A stretch of DNA of 64,000 nucleotides from CTSoil-075 sp042610375 (GTDB lineage Bacteria > Bacillota > Negativicutes > DSM-13327). Below the pieces are notes generated by a model. It was not told where the DNA came from. It did no database searches and saw nothing but the letters and a program-made list of their open reading frames with translations. The translations under genes were made by a program, and so were the position numbers. Where the stretch lies: NCBI RefSeq assembly GCF_042610375.1, contig NZ_JBGJZL010000009.1:62001-126000 (forward strand). The letters are read 5' to 3'. Position 1 is the first letter of the stretch. Each line of letters opens with the position of its first letter. Shown here in pieces: positions 45,984 to 55,291 of the stretch.

Positions 45984-47348
45984 TTATATTCCCCCTTTCC
46001 CTTGTTGTTCATAGTCCTCTTCTTGCAGATCTTCAAAACCAACTAGCCAAGTAATGATAAATCCAGCCACATAAGCAATCAAAATTCCCATTAAATAATA
46101 AGTGATATGACCAGGTTTAATTAGAAAAGCCAGCGGCAGTCCTGACAACCCTAGTGCAATGGAGTTTACATGCATAGCCGCTTGAAATGCTCCGCCAAAA
46201 CCTGCTCCAATACAAGCCGTAATAAATGGTCGGCCTAGAGGCAATGTAACGCCAAAGATCAGCGGCTCACCGATACCAAGAATACCTACTGGCAGTGCCC
46301 CTTTAATGATTTCTTTCAACTTATTATTTTTAGTTTTTAGGTATACCGCTGCTGTAGCCCCTACTTGTCCAGCACCAGCCATCGCTAAGATAGGCATGAG
46401 CGGATTGGCCTGTTGTATATTTAAAAATTCCATATGAACCGGTACTAATCCTTGATGGAGACCGGTCATGACAACAGGTAAAAAAGTTCCAGCAAGGATA
46501 AAGCCGATAACAGCTCCACCCATATCAAGCAGATTTTTAAATAAATTGATAATGCCATCAGATAATACACCGCCGATCGGCTGCAATACATAGAAACAAG
46601 CAAATCCACCAATCAGTAAAGTAACAAGTGGTGTAATCACAATATCAAGAGCATTCGGTACGACTCGACGCACTTGTTTCTCTACCATGGTCATAAACCA
46701 AGCAACAAGTATCACGCCAAATAAACCACCCCGCCCAGGAACGAGAGGCATTCCATTGATCGTTATCGTCGCAATGGCAGGATTGATAATCAAGATTCCT
46801 GCCAGCCCCCCGATAGCTGGTGTACCCGAAAATTCCTTGGCTGTATTGATTCCTACAAAAATACCGAGGTAAGAAAAGAACCCCCAGCCGATTACATTCA
46901 AGATCGTAATAAAATTTCCTTGGGGATTAGCGCCTGATTGGATGGCAATATTGGTTAAGCCTGCCACCATACCAGACCCAACAATGGCTGGGATCAGCGG
47001 CACAAAAATAGCAGCCAGCTTACCTAAGAACATTTTAACCGGCGTGCGGTTTTTCTCTTTAATTTGGCTTTTTAAATCTTTGACTTCTTCCAGTTGTCCC
47101 CCTGTCAGCGTTGTTACTTCTGCAGCTACCCGACCAACAACACCAGGTCCAAGAATAATTTGCAGCTGCTCTGACCCTTCAACGACTCCAAGGACACCTT
47201 TAAGATTTTTTAGAGCTGACACATCGACTTTAGACTCGTCAATGATCGTAAGACGCAGGCGAGTCATGCAGTGAGTTGCCGTACGAATATTCTCCTTACC
47301 ACCAACCATTCCCTGAATTTGATTGGCTAATTCTTGTTCTTTTGTCAC
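45984..47348 (-). CDS. murP: PTS enzyme IIBC, MurNAc (or MurNAc-GlcNAc) specific
   Basis: 454 aa. EIIB domain first (ELANQIQGMVGGKENI, phospho-cysteine in THCMTRLRL), then the glucose-family EIIC domain with about 10 membrane segments. No EIIA domain is fused, so an external EIIA is needed. I choose the GTG at 47348 because GGAG lies 9 nt before it and family members begin there; the ATG 15 nt upstream has no ribosome site. It imports and phosphorylates MurNAc-containing sugars. Sucrose-type PTS proteins look similar, but mupG and murQ neighbours settle the call. Confidence 0.92.
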   Translation of the reverse strand: MTKEQELANQIQGMVGGKENIRTATHCMTRLRLTIIDESKVDVSALKNLKGVLGVVEGSEQLQIILGPGVVGRVAAEVTTLTGGQLEEVKDLKSQIKEKNRTPVKMFLGKLAAIFVPLIPAIVGSGMVAGLTNIAIQSGANPQGNFITILNVIGWGFFSYLGIFVGINTAKEFSGTPAIGGLAGILIINPAIATITINGMPLVPGRGGLFGVILVAWFMTMVEKQVRRVVPNALDIVITPLVTLLIGGFACFYVLQPIGGVLSDGIINLFKNLLDMGGAVIGFILAGTFLPVVMTGLHQGLVPVHMEFLNIQQANPLMPILAMAGAGQVGATAAVYLKTKNNKLKEIIKGALPVGILGIGEPLIFGVTLPLGRPFITACIGAGFGGAFQAAMHVNSIALGLSGLPLAFLIKPGHITYYLMGILIAYVAGFIITWLVGFEDLQEEDYEQQGKGGI

Positions 47349-47377
47349 GCTTTCACACTCCATTGTAATGATTGATC

Positions 47378-47406
47378 TTGCAAGTTCACTTTACCGGTAT
47401 TATGAT
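47378..47406 (+). promoter_or_regulatory. Sigma-A promoter of the murK-like gene
   Basis: TTGCAA, 17-nt spacer, TATGAT, 36 nt before the murK ATG. The 93-bp gap to murP must also hold the divergent promoter of the mur operon. Confidence 0.7.
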
Positions 47407-47441
47407 AGAAGAAAAATTCTAGTCAGAAGGTGGCAATTGAT

Positions 47442-48422
47442 ATGAAGGAAGTAGCAGTTTTAGCTGTAGATGCAGGTGGCACAGGGTGCCGAGCAGCACT
47501 TTGTAATAAGAACGGACAGATACTTGGCTTTGCCCAAGGCAATTCTTGTAACTATCATAGCATTGGTGCAGAAAAGGCCACTGAGAATTTGATTGTGTTA
47601 TTAACCACCCTTGTAAAAAAACAGACTGTACATATCAACTGTGTAGTCTTGGGTTTAGCTGGTCTAGACACAAAAAAAGATGAAGCCGCCCTGGCATCAA
47701 TCGTAAATCAAGCATTAATTTCCGCAAATATAACGGCTGATACCATCTATCTATGTAATGATGCCATGCTGACATTAAAAGGATCAGTGGGACAAAATAA
47801 CGGTGTACTAATCGCTGCAGGCACTGGTTCCATTGCCTGCGGCATCACCAAAGAAGGCTTGGAGACTCGTGTCGGTGGCTGGGGATACCTCGTTGGTGAC
47901 GAAGGTAGTGGATATTCCATTGGTAAAGCCGCGATTACTCATGTTCTAAAAAGCTATGATGGCCGGGAAAAATCCTCTGGCATGTTAGCTGCACTGTTAA
48001 GTGAAATCTCCTTGGCAGATGTTGATGAATTGATCAATTGGGTATATAGCCCTCGCTTCTCTGTAGCACAAGTTGCCGCTTTAACGCCAATCATCATGAA
48101 ACTAGCAGAAGAAGGTGACCCTCAAGGGGAGAAAATTATCCAAGGTGCTTGCCGCGAACTCCAAGACATGGCCTTTACAGTCATAAAAAAATTAGACCTG
48201 CAGAACGCAGAATTTAGCCTAGTCCTATCTGGTGGTGTATTAAAAAATGCAATTATCCACCGTCAAGTTATTAAAGAACTAGCTGGTACATGTCCAGGTT
48301 TACAAGTGATTGACCTTAGTTACCAGCCCATCTATGCTGGTCTCCGGTATGGCCTTTTGATGATGGGAATTGACAATAGTGCATTACTAGATCAACTTTC
48401 AATACAATTACATCGTTTATAA
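47442..48422 (+). CDS. murK: BadF/BcrA-family sugar kinase, probable MurNAc/GlcNAc kinase
   Basis: 326 aa of the ASKHA fold: phosphate-1 loop VLAVDAGGTGCRAALC near residue 5, VLGLAGLD, adenosine-side motifs AAGTGSIACGI and GGWGYLVGDEGSGYSIGKAAI, and LVLSGGVLKN. Relatives include N-acetylglucosamine kinase and the clostridial MurK that phosphorylates MurNAc and GlcNAc. It is divergent from the murPGQ operon. I start at ATG 47442 behind AGAAGGTGG rather than the GTG 12 nt upstream. Confidence 0.88.
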   Translation: MKEVAVLAVDAGGTGCRAALCNKNGQILGFAQGNSCNYHSIGAEKATENLIVLLTTLVKKQTVHINCVVLGLAGLDTKKDEAALASIVNQALISANITADTIYLCNDAMLTLKGSVGQNNGVLIAAGTGSIACGITKEGLETRVGGWGYLVGDEGSGYSIGKAAITHVLKSYDGREKSSGMLAALLSEISLADVDELINWVYSPRFSVAQVAALTPIIMKLAEEGDPQGEKIIQGACRELQDMAFTVIKKLDLQNAEFSLVLSGGVLKNAIIHRQVIKELAGTCPGLQVIDLSYQPIYAGLRYGLLMMGIDNSALLDQLSIQLHRL

Positions 48423-48564
48423 TTTTTTTCTGAATCTAGGCAGCATGGTTTCTTATGCTTATAGATTACGTCAAATAAGATCCAACTGACAGTTGTTCTT
48501 ATTTTGTCATATATGAGAAGAAGAAGTCAAGTAACCTCAATTGGGCACACCAAAAGAGCCATAC

Positions 48565-48613
48565 AAAAATCCTCTGACAATCAGTACGATAACTGATTGT
48601 CAGAGGATTTTTA
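48565..48613. terminator. Bidirectional terminator after murK and the short cotJC remnant
   Basis: Near-perfect stem AAAATCCTCTGACAATCAGT paired with its complement around a 6-nt loop and T/A runs. Its layout resembles the CATCTGA hairpin family, but the sequence differs. Confidence 0.85.
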
Positions 48614-48618
48614 AATTG

Positions 48619-48750
48619 CTATTCTTTCATCTCACATCCACACCACATATTGCTCTTACTCATATGTTCCTGCACCGTATTGAGCATTTCGCCAAAGCGC
48701 TGAAAATGTACGACTTCACGTTGCCACAAAAAATGTAATGTCTCTTTTAC
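48619..48750 (-). pseudogene. cotJC: cotJC 3' remnant, copy 1 (44 codons)
   Basis: In frame from VKETLHFLWQREVVHFQRF to CGCEMKE and a TAG stop, nearly identical to the last 44 codons of the complete cotJC at 62500. There is no start. Homology begins at the stop codon of the DUF4865 gene: its TAA (48747-48749) overlaps the first remnant codon. Not a functional gene. Confidence 0.85.
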
Positions 48751-49289
48751 TGTGAAATATGGAGTATCGTATACACCTTTCCAAATTCAAAAACATTGTC
48801 TTCCAACGTTTGCAAAAAATAAAATTTTGTATATTTCCACTTATCTGGATTATAAATCGTAATACTTTCTAAATCATTTCTCAAGCCAAGTTCTTGCCCT
48901 TTCATCTCGCTGACTAACTTTCTCAAACTCAAACTAGGTTCAATTTCATAAGTAATTTCTACAGCAAATCTGGCATTCTTTATATTTTCTGACGTCGTAT
49001 CCAAGATAGGAACCCCTATATTGACATGTTGCCAGCCAAATGAATTGAGTATGTTATCGTAAAAACCTTCAAATAAAAATTTATTCATTCCATCATGTTT
49101 TTCCCATAGATAAAGTGGCGAATATTCGTTTTGCAGATTGCCGTTTTTATCTTTTTCTGCGATTAAATACATCTTCCATTTCAAATCTTGGAAACCGTCC
49201 ATCTTAAATCCATTATTTTTTACCCTTTCTCTTATCATGTCCATATCATAGTTGCTTGGCAATATCACTTTGTATTGCATGCCTATCAT
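48747..49289 (-). CDS. DUF4865 family protein
   Basis: 180 aa. MQYKVILPSNYDMDMIRERVKNNG, DLKWKMYLIAEKDKNG, YSPLYLWEKHDGMNKFL and a mid FGWQHVNIGVP fit the DUF4865 family, small cytosolic proteins of unknown function usually next to a LysR or similar regulator. A LysR gene is divergent 145 bp away. Either of two ATGs (49289 or 49280) may start; a GGGGTGAG site serves them. The 3' end abuts the cotJC remnant, so the last residues may have been altered by the rearrangement. Confidence 0.7.
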   Translation of the reverse strand: MIGMQYKVILPSNYDMDMIRERVKNNGFKMDGFQDLKWKMYLIAEKDKNGNLQNEYSPLYLWEKHDGMNKFLFEGFYDNILNSFGWQHVNIGVPILDTTSENIKNARFAVEITYEIEPSLSLRKLVSEMKGQELGLRNDLESITIYNPDKWKYTKFYFLQTLEDNVFEFGKVYTILHISQ

Positions 49290-49434
49290 AAACTCACCCC
49301 ATTTTTTTCTAAAGCATTCTCAATGTGAGTCGCTTTTTTCTGATGATTTTATTATAGTATTTCACCTTATCCATGTATAATAATCAATAACGATACTTGG
49401 TATTAATTTGAATAATAACAGGAGAGAATGGTGA

Positions 49435-50280
49435 ATGGAAAGTAACGACTTAAAAATTTTTTATAAAGTAGCTCAATTGGGCTCAATCTCACGTGCAGCA
49501 GAACAGCTAGGTTACGTACAATCCAATGTTACATTACGAATCAAAGCGTTAGAGGAAGAACTTGCCTTACCGCTATTCATTCGAACTAACCGTGGCGTAC
49601 AACTATTACCCAGTGGTAAACTTTTATTTGAATATGCGGATAAGATATTGGCTTTATTAGCAGAAGCCTCATCCGCCATTTCAAATTACGAACCAGAATT
49701 GAAAATTGGTGCTACTCCCTCGATAACTACAGGATATCTGGCATCCCTCATGCCCGCCCTTCCTCTAAACTTATCTGTTTATACAAGACCACTGGATGAA
49801 TTGATTTCTCTTCTACTTCATGGAAATCTTGATGCCATCCTTCTCAATCGCCCCGTCGAACAGCAAGAGCTCAAACCGATTTTTTCATGCGATGAAACAA
49901 TCGGTTGGCTGACAGCCAATAATTTGGTTTCCATTCAAGACATTTCCAAACATCCTATCCTGATGAGCCGTGATAAAAATTGCCCTTATCGAAAAGCCAC
50001 GATTGATTTTTTAAACCGAAACGTTATAACGAATTATAAGTTGATTGAATATGACATCATAGAGCCAATCCTTACCGGTATAGAAACCAGCTCTAGCATA
50101 GCCGTTTTACCCATAAGATTAAAAACAGAAAAGATGGCTTATGCGATAGATATAAGTTCGGATCTAAAACCCGTTAAAATTTTTCTTTATGTAAAAAATG
50201 ACAAACCGAAAGTTCCGGAGACAATTCAAAAATTCATCCAGTATGTTTTTGCTGAAAATCATGATAGAAAAGGCATCTGA
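49435..50280 (+). CDS. LysR-family transcriptional regulator
   Basis: 281 aa. N-terminal LysR helix-turn-helix (FYKVAQLGSISRAAEQLGYVQSNVTLRIKALEEELALPLFIRTNRGVQLLPSG), then a substrate-binding domain. AGGAGAGAATGGTG precedes the ATG. The divergent DUF4865 gene is the likely target; ATAC-TTG-GTAT between them (near 49391) may be part of an operator. The stop codon lies inside the left arm of the following hairpin, so the terminal KGI residues come from the hairpin sequence. Confidence 0.9.
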   Translation: MESNDLKIFYKVAQLGSISRAAEQLGYVQSNVTLRIKALEEELALPLFIRTNRGVQLLPSGKLLFEYADKILALLAEASSAISNYEPELKIGATPSITTGYLASLMPALPLNLSVYTRPLDELISLLLHGNLDAILLNRPVEQQELKPIFSCDETIGWLTANNLVSIQDISKHPILMSRDKNCPYRKATIDFLNRNVITNYKLIEYDIIEPILTGIETSSSIAVLPIRLKTEKMAYAIDISSDLKPVKIFLYVKNDKPKVPETIQKFIQYVFAENHDRKGI

Positions 50281-50314
50281 AAATCCAGTATCACCACTGA
50301 TTCTCAGATGCCTT
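50269..50314. terminator. Terminator hairpin, CATCTGA family
   Basis: AAAAGGCATCTGA...TCAGATGCCTTTT with an inner CCAGT/ACTG-like stem. It serves the LysR gene on the plus strand and truncated cotJC copy 2 on the minus strand. Confidence 0.85.
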
Positions 50315-50323
50315 TTCCATTTT

Positions 50324-50758
50324 CTACTCCTTCATCTCACATCCACACCACATATTGCTCTTACTCATATGTTCCTGCACCGTATTGAGCATTTCTCCAA
50401 AGCGCTGGAAATGTACGACTTCACGTTGCCACAAAAATCGTAATGTATCTTTTACACATGGATCATCAGTCAACTGAATCAGATGCTCATACGTTACTCG
50501 TGCTTTTTGCTCTGCTGCCATATCTTCTGTTAAATCCGCAATCGGATCACCAAGACAGGCAATATAGGACGCACACCAAGGTACGCCATTGGCATCTGTC
50601 CAAAATAGACCATGATTATGCTGAGCATATTGTCCGCCCCAGCCAGCTTCTTCATAGTCTTTAGGCGTAGCTCCATCCACTAATTTATAGACCATAGCTG
50701 CTATCATTTCCATGTGAGCTAGTTCTTCTGTTCCGATATCTGTTAATAGCGCTTTAGG
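50324..50758 (-). pseudogene. cotJC: Truncated cotJC, copy 2 (5' third missing)
   Basis: About 144 codons from KALLTDIGTEELAHMEM to CGCEMKE, almost identical to the complete cotJC at 62500-63093. Homology stops at 50758. A chance extension (MPHLNKALLNRSCQHVHKP) opens the frame to 50812, but it lacks the normal N-terminus (MWIYEKALQHPVMVS). The junction sequence ATCTGTTAATAGCGCTTTA (50738-50756) is imperfectly repeated at 50778-50798. Manganese-catalase-like ligands are partly lost, so function is unlikely. Confidence 0.85.
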
Positions 50759-50916
50759 TTTATGTACATGTTGACATGATCTATTAAGTAGCGCTTTATT
50801 CAAATGAGGCACTGGTTGTAAAATGGATAATCAGTAGTACACTGACATCTTAATTATACTCTCTATTTCACTTTGTTTGAACTGATTCTACGCCCTTGTA
50901 GAATGAATTAAACAAT

Positions 50917-52926
50917 CTAGCACCAATCAAAATCCGGAAGAGCTCCGCGCACTTGCTCATGTAATTCTTCCCATCTTTTATAGATTCTACGTATAAGTTC
51001 TAAATATTCGACGTCTTCTTTATCAAAACCCTCTCTATGAGTTGTTAACAATTGAAATTCACTAACACCCCCATAGAACCTTGCAGTTACGTTATTAATA
51101 GAAGAAAAAGTGGTAGTAGAAAAGTTTAGGAATTCTTGAATTGCATAAAGAAAGGATGAACGCACTTCTTCTAAATCCCTATTCCTCATTTTTTTATCTG
51201 GAGCTAATAAACGACTTAAACCGATTTCAAAATCTGTCATCATTTCTAAATATACTGACCTTGAGTTAGATAATTCTTCAAAAAACTGATGCATTTTATA
51301 TCCTGTAAAGACTGCGGATACTTCTGTGAGTAATTTTTTATCAATCGGCAGTATCTCATTACTACTTGATTCCTTATATAAATCCGTTACTACGTCAGCT
51401 TGTACTGTCTCTGTTTGACATAATAACTGGTCAAATGAGTGTGGCTTACTGAATACCGCATGGCATAATGATGTAGCCATTTCAGCCGCTAGCGGCTGTG
51501 ATTCTTTTGTTTTACTACCGTCTCCCCAATCACAAATTGCCTTTACAACTATCCATTCTGGAAGTTTTAATCTCGCAGCAGCAGCATATACTCCCGCCCC
51601 TTCCATCTCGCCACCGATGGCGTTTGGGAATAACTCAAATAGTTCATCTTTAAATTCTTGGTCATCTATAAGTTTGTCACCAGACAACATTTCTCCAACT
51701 ATCATTCTTGACTTTGTTTTAGGCGAAGTCATAAATTCCCAATCCAACATATTCCTAAATCGATTGAGCAATACTTGTCCTGCTAAAGAAGTGGGACCTC
51801 GTGGAATTGTTTTCGATCCAATTCTCATAGGTTCATATGCAGTAATCGATTCAGATACTAGTACATCTCCAATCTTTTGCTTTATCGGATCTTTACCGCA
51901 TGCTATACCAATCATGACGATAGCCTTTGGTTGCCATTTATGTATTGCATCATATGTAGAAAGCGTTGAGGCATCTCGCCCCGTCGTACCCATTCCGCAC
52001 TGAAAGTGAACAGCATTATATGCCCCGAACTTTCCAACTCGATATGTTAAATTATCGATAGTCCCTTCCAGTAGTTCTTCTTGACCGTCTAAGGGAGCAA
52101 GATATTTGAGAATTGTCCTTGTTTCTATTTCCGTCGCAGTAACGAGTAGTAGATTCATTCTGCCGATATGGGAAATGATATCGCCACTAGGAATATGCTT
52201 AATTTTAACTTTATCCTCTACCTTTTTCTGTTTTGTTATGCCAACTTCGCCTGACAGCATACATTTTATTAGGACGTTTAATGCTTCAGGAGACGTAGGG
52301 GGCGTTAATAACCAAGCGGTACTACCATCTACCATTATTTCTTTCCCAAGACAATATCCTTCAGGTGTCTCAGCCAACCATGACTCATCCTTACTACGTG
52401 GTTGCCAAGTCAATCCCCAACCACACTGGCTGAGCGATTCAAAATATCCACTAAAGTTATTTTTCTTTATTATCTTTAATCGAGTTGATCTTTTACGATA
52501 TTTGCAACTATGCTCAAGTTCGTCTTTTACATCATCGTTTAGATAGCCCTGATATGAAGTACGTTTCCCATAAAAAGATTCTCTCTTATCCTCAACTGCA
52601 ATCCAGACTAATTTTGCACCTTGACTAATTGCTATATTAAGTTCTTTTATACGTTCTCCGTCGTCAAATACAGTGTCAAAATCATACCTATCGTTTTCCT
52701 TTTTTAAACTCCCTAACTCCTTTAAAGAAGCGGAGTGTTCTGTAGCTCTCCCAAATAAAAAGTGTGAGTAACTTTGTGGATTAATAATAATAACATCATA
52801 TTCATATAGAGGTAAAGCTGCATGCTCTCCACATATCTCTGGTTCCCCTAATCCTTTTGTCTCAATAACTACCTGCTCGATATCAGCCCCACTGTATTCT
52901 AATCCTACTAATAGTATTTTTTTCAA
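50917..52926 (-). CDS. Nucleoside phosphorylase-domain fusion protein, possible defence effector or sensor
   Basis: 669 aa, three parts. Residues 1-240 have an alpha/beta look (MKKILLVGLEYSGADIEQVV, YDVIIINPQSYSHFL) with no family I recognise. Residues about 250-500 are a PNP/UDP phosphorylase or MTA/SAH nucleosidase domain (NLLLVTATEIETRTIL, VMIGIACGKDP, GDVLVSES, IGGEMEGAGVYAAAARLKLPEWIVVKAICDWGDG). About 500-669 is helical. The domain also occurs in stand-alone and NTPase-linked bacterial conflict proteins, where it is thought to sense or destroy nucleosides. The TTG start at 52926 follows AGGAGG. It is transcribed in the same direction as the three-gene operon 460 bp upstream. Function unknown. 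Confidence 0.8.
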   Translation of the reverse strand: MKKILLVGLEYSGADIEQVVIETKGLGEPEICGEHAALPLYEYDVIIINPQSYSHFLFGRATEHSASLKELGSLKKENDRYDFDTVFDDGERIKELNIAISQGAKLVWIAVEDKRESFYGKRTSYQGYLNDDVKDELEHSCKYRKRSTRLKIIKKNNFSGYFESLSQCGWGLTWQPRSKDESWLAETPEGYCLGKEIMVDGSTAWLLTPPTSPEALNVLIKCMLSGEVGITKQKKVEDKVKIKHIPSGDIISHIGRMNLLLVTATEIETRTILKYLAPLDGQEELLEGTIDNLTYRVGKFGAYNAVHFQCGMGTTGRDASTLSTYDAIHKWQPKAIVMIGIACGKDPIKQKIGDVLVSESITAYEPMRIGSKTIPRGPTSLAGQVLLNRFRNMLDWEFMTSPKTKSRMIVGEMLSGDKLIDDQEFKDELFELFPNAIGGEMEGAGVYAAAARLKLPEWIVVKAICDWGDGSKTKESQPLAAEMATSLCHAVFSKPHSFDQLLCQTETVQADVVTDLYKESSSNEILPIDKKLLTEVSAVFTGYKMHQFFEELSNSRSVYLEMMTDFEIGLSRLLAPDKKMRNRDLEEVRSSFLYAIQEFLNFSTTTFSSINNVTARFYGGVSEFQLLTTHREGFDKEDVEYLELIRRIYKRWEELHEQVRGALPDFDWC

Positions 52927-53099
52927 GACGTATGTTCCTCCTACTTCTTTTGAAGCATTTTCCCTTAACCTCTCCTAATTACAGTTCTTCCTCGCATAAT
53001 ACGAAATTACGAACGAAAAGTAATGTTCATTAGCATATACTTCTATAATTCGATATACTATTAGCTTCCCCTCTTATTTGAGTGCACGTTATAGTTAGA

Positions 53100-53386
53100 T
53101 CTCATCATCATAAAAATTTCTGCTAATAAATTTTTATGATTCTCAGTGATATCCTGACTGCCATATAGAGTTCGCCTGTATCGGGGGAGCGCAAGATAGG
53201 TCCCATGTTTTTCGGAAGAGGGATGAGGTCAAATATTTAAAAAAAGTATTAAAATGGCATTTTTTTTGTGGGGATAAACAACCCGTCCCCTCATCTCTTA
53301 AAATGGACATTGAGCTAATATCTAGATTAAATATGAGGTCTTTTTCGTACAATCTTCCGTCTCCATGCCATCTATTTGACAATCTT
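53100..53386. other. Gene-poor stretch with palindromic debris
   Basis: Between the phosphorylase-fusion gene and the three-gene operon. GGGGA...TCCCC dyads (around 53273-53295) and a 79-codon open frame (53143-53382, minus) with unusual composition and no ribosome site suggest a degraded mobile or REP-like element. AAAAATTT-type dyads near 53112-53140 could be a terminator. I see no credible gene. Confidence 0.35.
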
Positions 53387-55291
53387 CTAAATATTAGGAG
53401 TTAGTTCTACAATCGAATTAGTAAACCAGGCTACTTCGTTTTGCTCACTTGTTAATTGCTTTTCAACCACGAAAGATTTTTCGAAAAGTGTATATATATG
53501 TTTTTGTAAAGTTAATGGCAATTCGGTACCAGGTTCTTTATTCCGTAAATTTTGTCTCAACACTTTAAGACACGTAATTTGTTGTTTCAATGAATCCAAC
53601 TTATTGGACGCTTCCAGAGTCATGTCAACATAATTATCAGGACATACCAGTATAAGTCTTGCCCAAAGTGAAATCAGCAAAGCAGTCACGCTCTCATTTC
53701 TATCATCAAATATCCACCGAATCCAATCATGGGCAAAACTCCAAATATATCTATATACAATACTTGCCTCGGGAATTTTACCATTTCTCTGCATCCATTC
53801 AGCCATCATTGTTCCTACGGTCAAACAGTGTGTTACCTTCGTTATAGATTCTAAATATTCCACATAATTATATTTCCATCCTCCACTCTTTATTAATACC
53901 CTTTCAACTAGACTAGTTAACTCTGAGTAAGGATCATTACTATACGAAATTACCCCTGACAAATACCAAAGTAATTTTCCTTCATCACCTTCAAACGAAA
54001 GATTACCATGCCATAAATACTTCTCTGAAATTAATAAATTTGCATATTGGTTTAAGATCATTTTAATAATTTGTTGCTTTAAATCATCTTGACTGTCTTC
54101 CAGGCAAAAAAACAACATTGCAGCATTTAATAATTTAGTTTGAGAATTTAATTCTTCTAATAATCTTTTATAACAATCAGACGCTTCACACATTTTTGCC
54201 AAATTACTAATAAGCAATGTTCTTAACTGACTTCTTATAATATTTTTCTTTTCACTTACCACTTCTAAATGCTTAAACATACTTGACATAATTTGAAACC
54301 CAATCTCATCTCGCATAGCAATTGCAACTACCTCATCAATGAGACTACTTATACGTTCAAAAGATTCAGTTTCTTCCCAGTTTTTTAGTTCTTGTTTAAA
54401 ATCTATGCCTTTCTCATCTGGTTCTATCCGTTTTACAGCATAATCTAAGTTTCTTTGAATATGCTCACATAATTCTAAAAATCGCCTAATTAAGAGTACT
54501 ATTAAAATCATCTTATTGGTAGGTTCGATCTTTTCTATAATTGATACTTGCGCAATTAGTTTTTTTATTATATCTAAATCATTTATATTATATATTACAG
54601 CTTGTTTCATATAAATTATAGGAAAATCAGCTACCCACAATAACCATGTTTCCCATCCAAGCTTTTGTACAAGGTCATTTCGAAGCATCATTGAACTTTT
54701 TAACCGGAATTCTTCATATCTAGGTGAAACTTTCTCAACATATAACCATGGATCATATATAAATTGATTGCATTCTTCAATATGGCTAAAAACATTTGGC
54801 CAATATTTTTTTTCTCTATATACACCCCAAGTGTCAATGAGTTCCAATGGATTATTATGATTAGGGTACTGCTCTATTATATCCTGGTTCTTACTAATAT
54901 CTTCAATTGGTAAAAATTCAATCCACGATTCAAAAAGTGGCCAACAGTTTTTAATTTTCTGCCCAATTATTTCCCATTTTTCGAACTGTTCACTAGAGTT
55001 TATGGCTATTTTTTCTCCTAATAATTTTGCTAATTTCCGCATTTCGCCTTCTAAACTAGGCCACTTCTTTTCGTTTATACAATCAACAATAATCTCTACC
55101 TTTTCTTTATCTTGGCTATTACAGTTTAATTGTATATCATGCAGTGAAAATTCATCTAAAGTTTCAATATTTATTAATATTTTTTTTGAAATTTCATCAA
55201 TGACAGTTTCCCATTTACCTCGTTCCAAATGACTATCATCTACTTCATTTCTAAAATTATTTCGCTCTATTTCAATACGCCAGTCTATCAT
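53387..55291 (-). CDS. Large helical protein of unknown function, third gene of the PLD-like operon
   Basis: 634 aa, rich in Leu, Ile, Glu, Lys and Trp with a helical repeat character throughout and no membrane segment. No nucleotide-binding or nuclease motif is visible. Its ATG overlaps the stop of the previous gene as ATGA, so it is translationally coupled to the PLD-like protein. Possible scaffold or sensor of a three-protein system. I do not recognise it. Confidence 0.75.
   Translation of the reverse strand: MIDWRIEIERNNFRNEVDDSHLERGKWETVIDEISKKILINIETLDEFSLHDIQLNCNSQDKEKVEIIVDCINEKKWPSLEGEMRKLAKLLGEKIAINSSEQFEKWEIIGQKIKNCWPLFESWIEFLPIEDISKNQDIIEQYPNHNNPLELIDTWGVYREKKYWPNVFSHIEECNQFIYDPWLYVEKVSPRYEEFRLKSSMMLRNDLVQKLGWETWLLWVADFPIIYMKQAVIYNINDLDIIKKLIAQVSIIEKIEPTNKMILIVLLIRRFLELCEHIQRNLDYAVKRIEPDEKGIDFKQELKNWEETESFERISSLIDEVVAIAMRDEIGFQIMSSMFKHLEVVSEKKNIIRSQLRTLLISNLAKMCEASDCYKRLLEELNSQTKLLNAAMLFFCLEDSQDDLKQQIIKMILNQYANLLISEKYLWHGNLSFEGDEGKLLWYLSGVISYSNDPYSELTSLVERVLIKSGGWKYNYVEYLESITKVTHCLTVGTMMAEWMQRNGKIPEASIVYRYIWSFAHDWIRWIFDDRNESVTALLISLWARLILVCPDNYVDMTLEASNKLDSLKQQITCLKVLRQNLRNKEPGTELPLTLQKHIYTLFEKSFVVEKQLTSEQNEVAWFTNSIVELTPNI

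Noticed and set aside
53143..53382. 79-codon open frame on the minus strand
   Set aside because: No ribosome site, unusual composition, and it overlaps palindromic debris; treated as non-coding.
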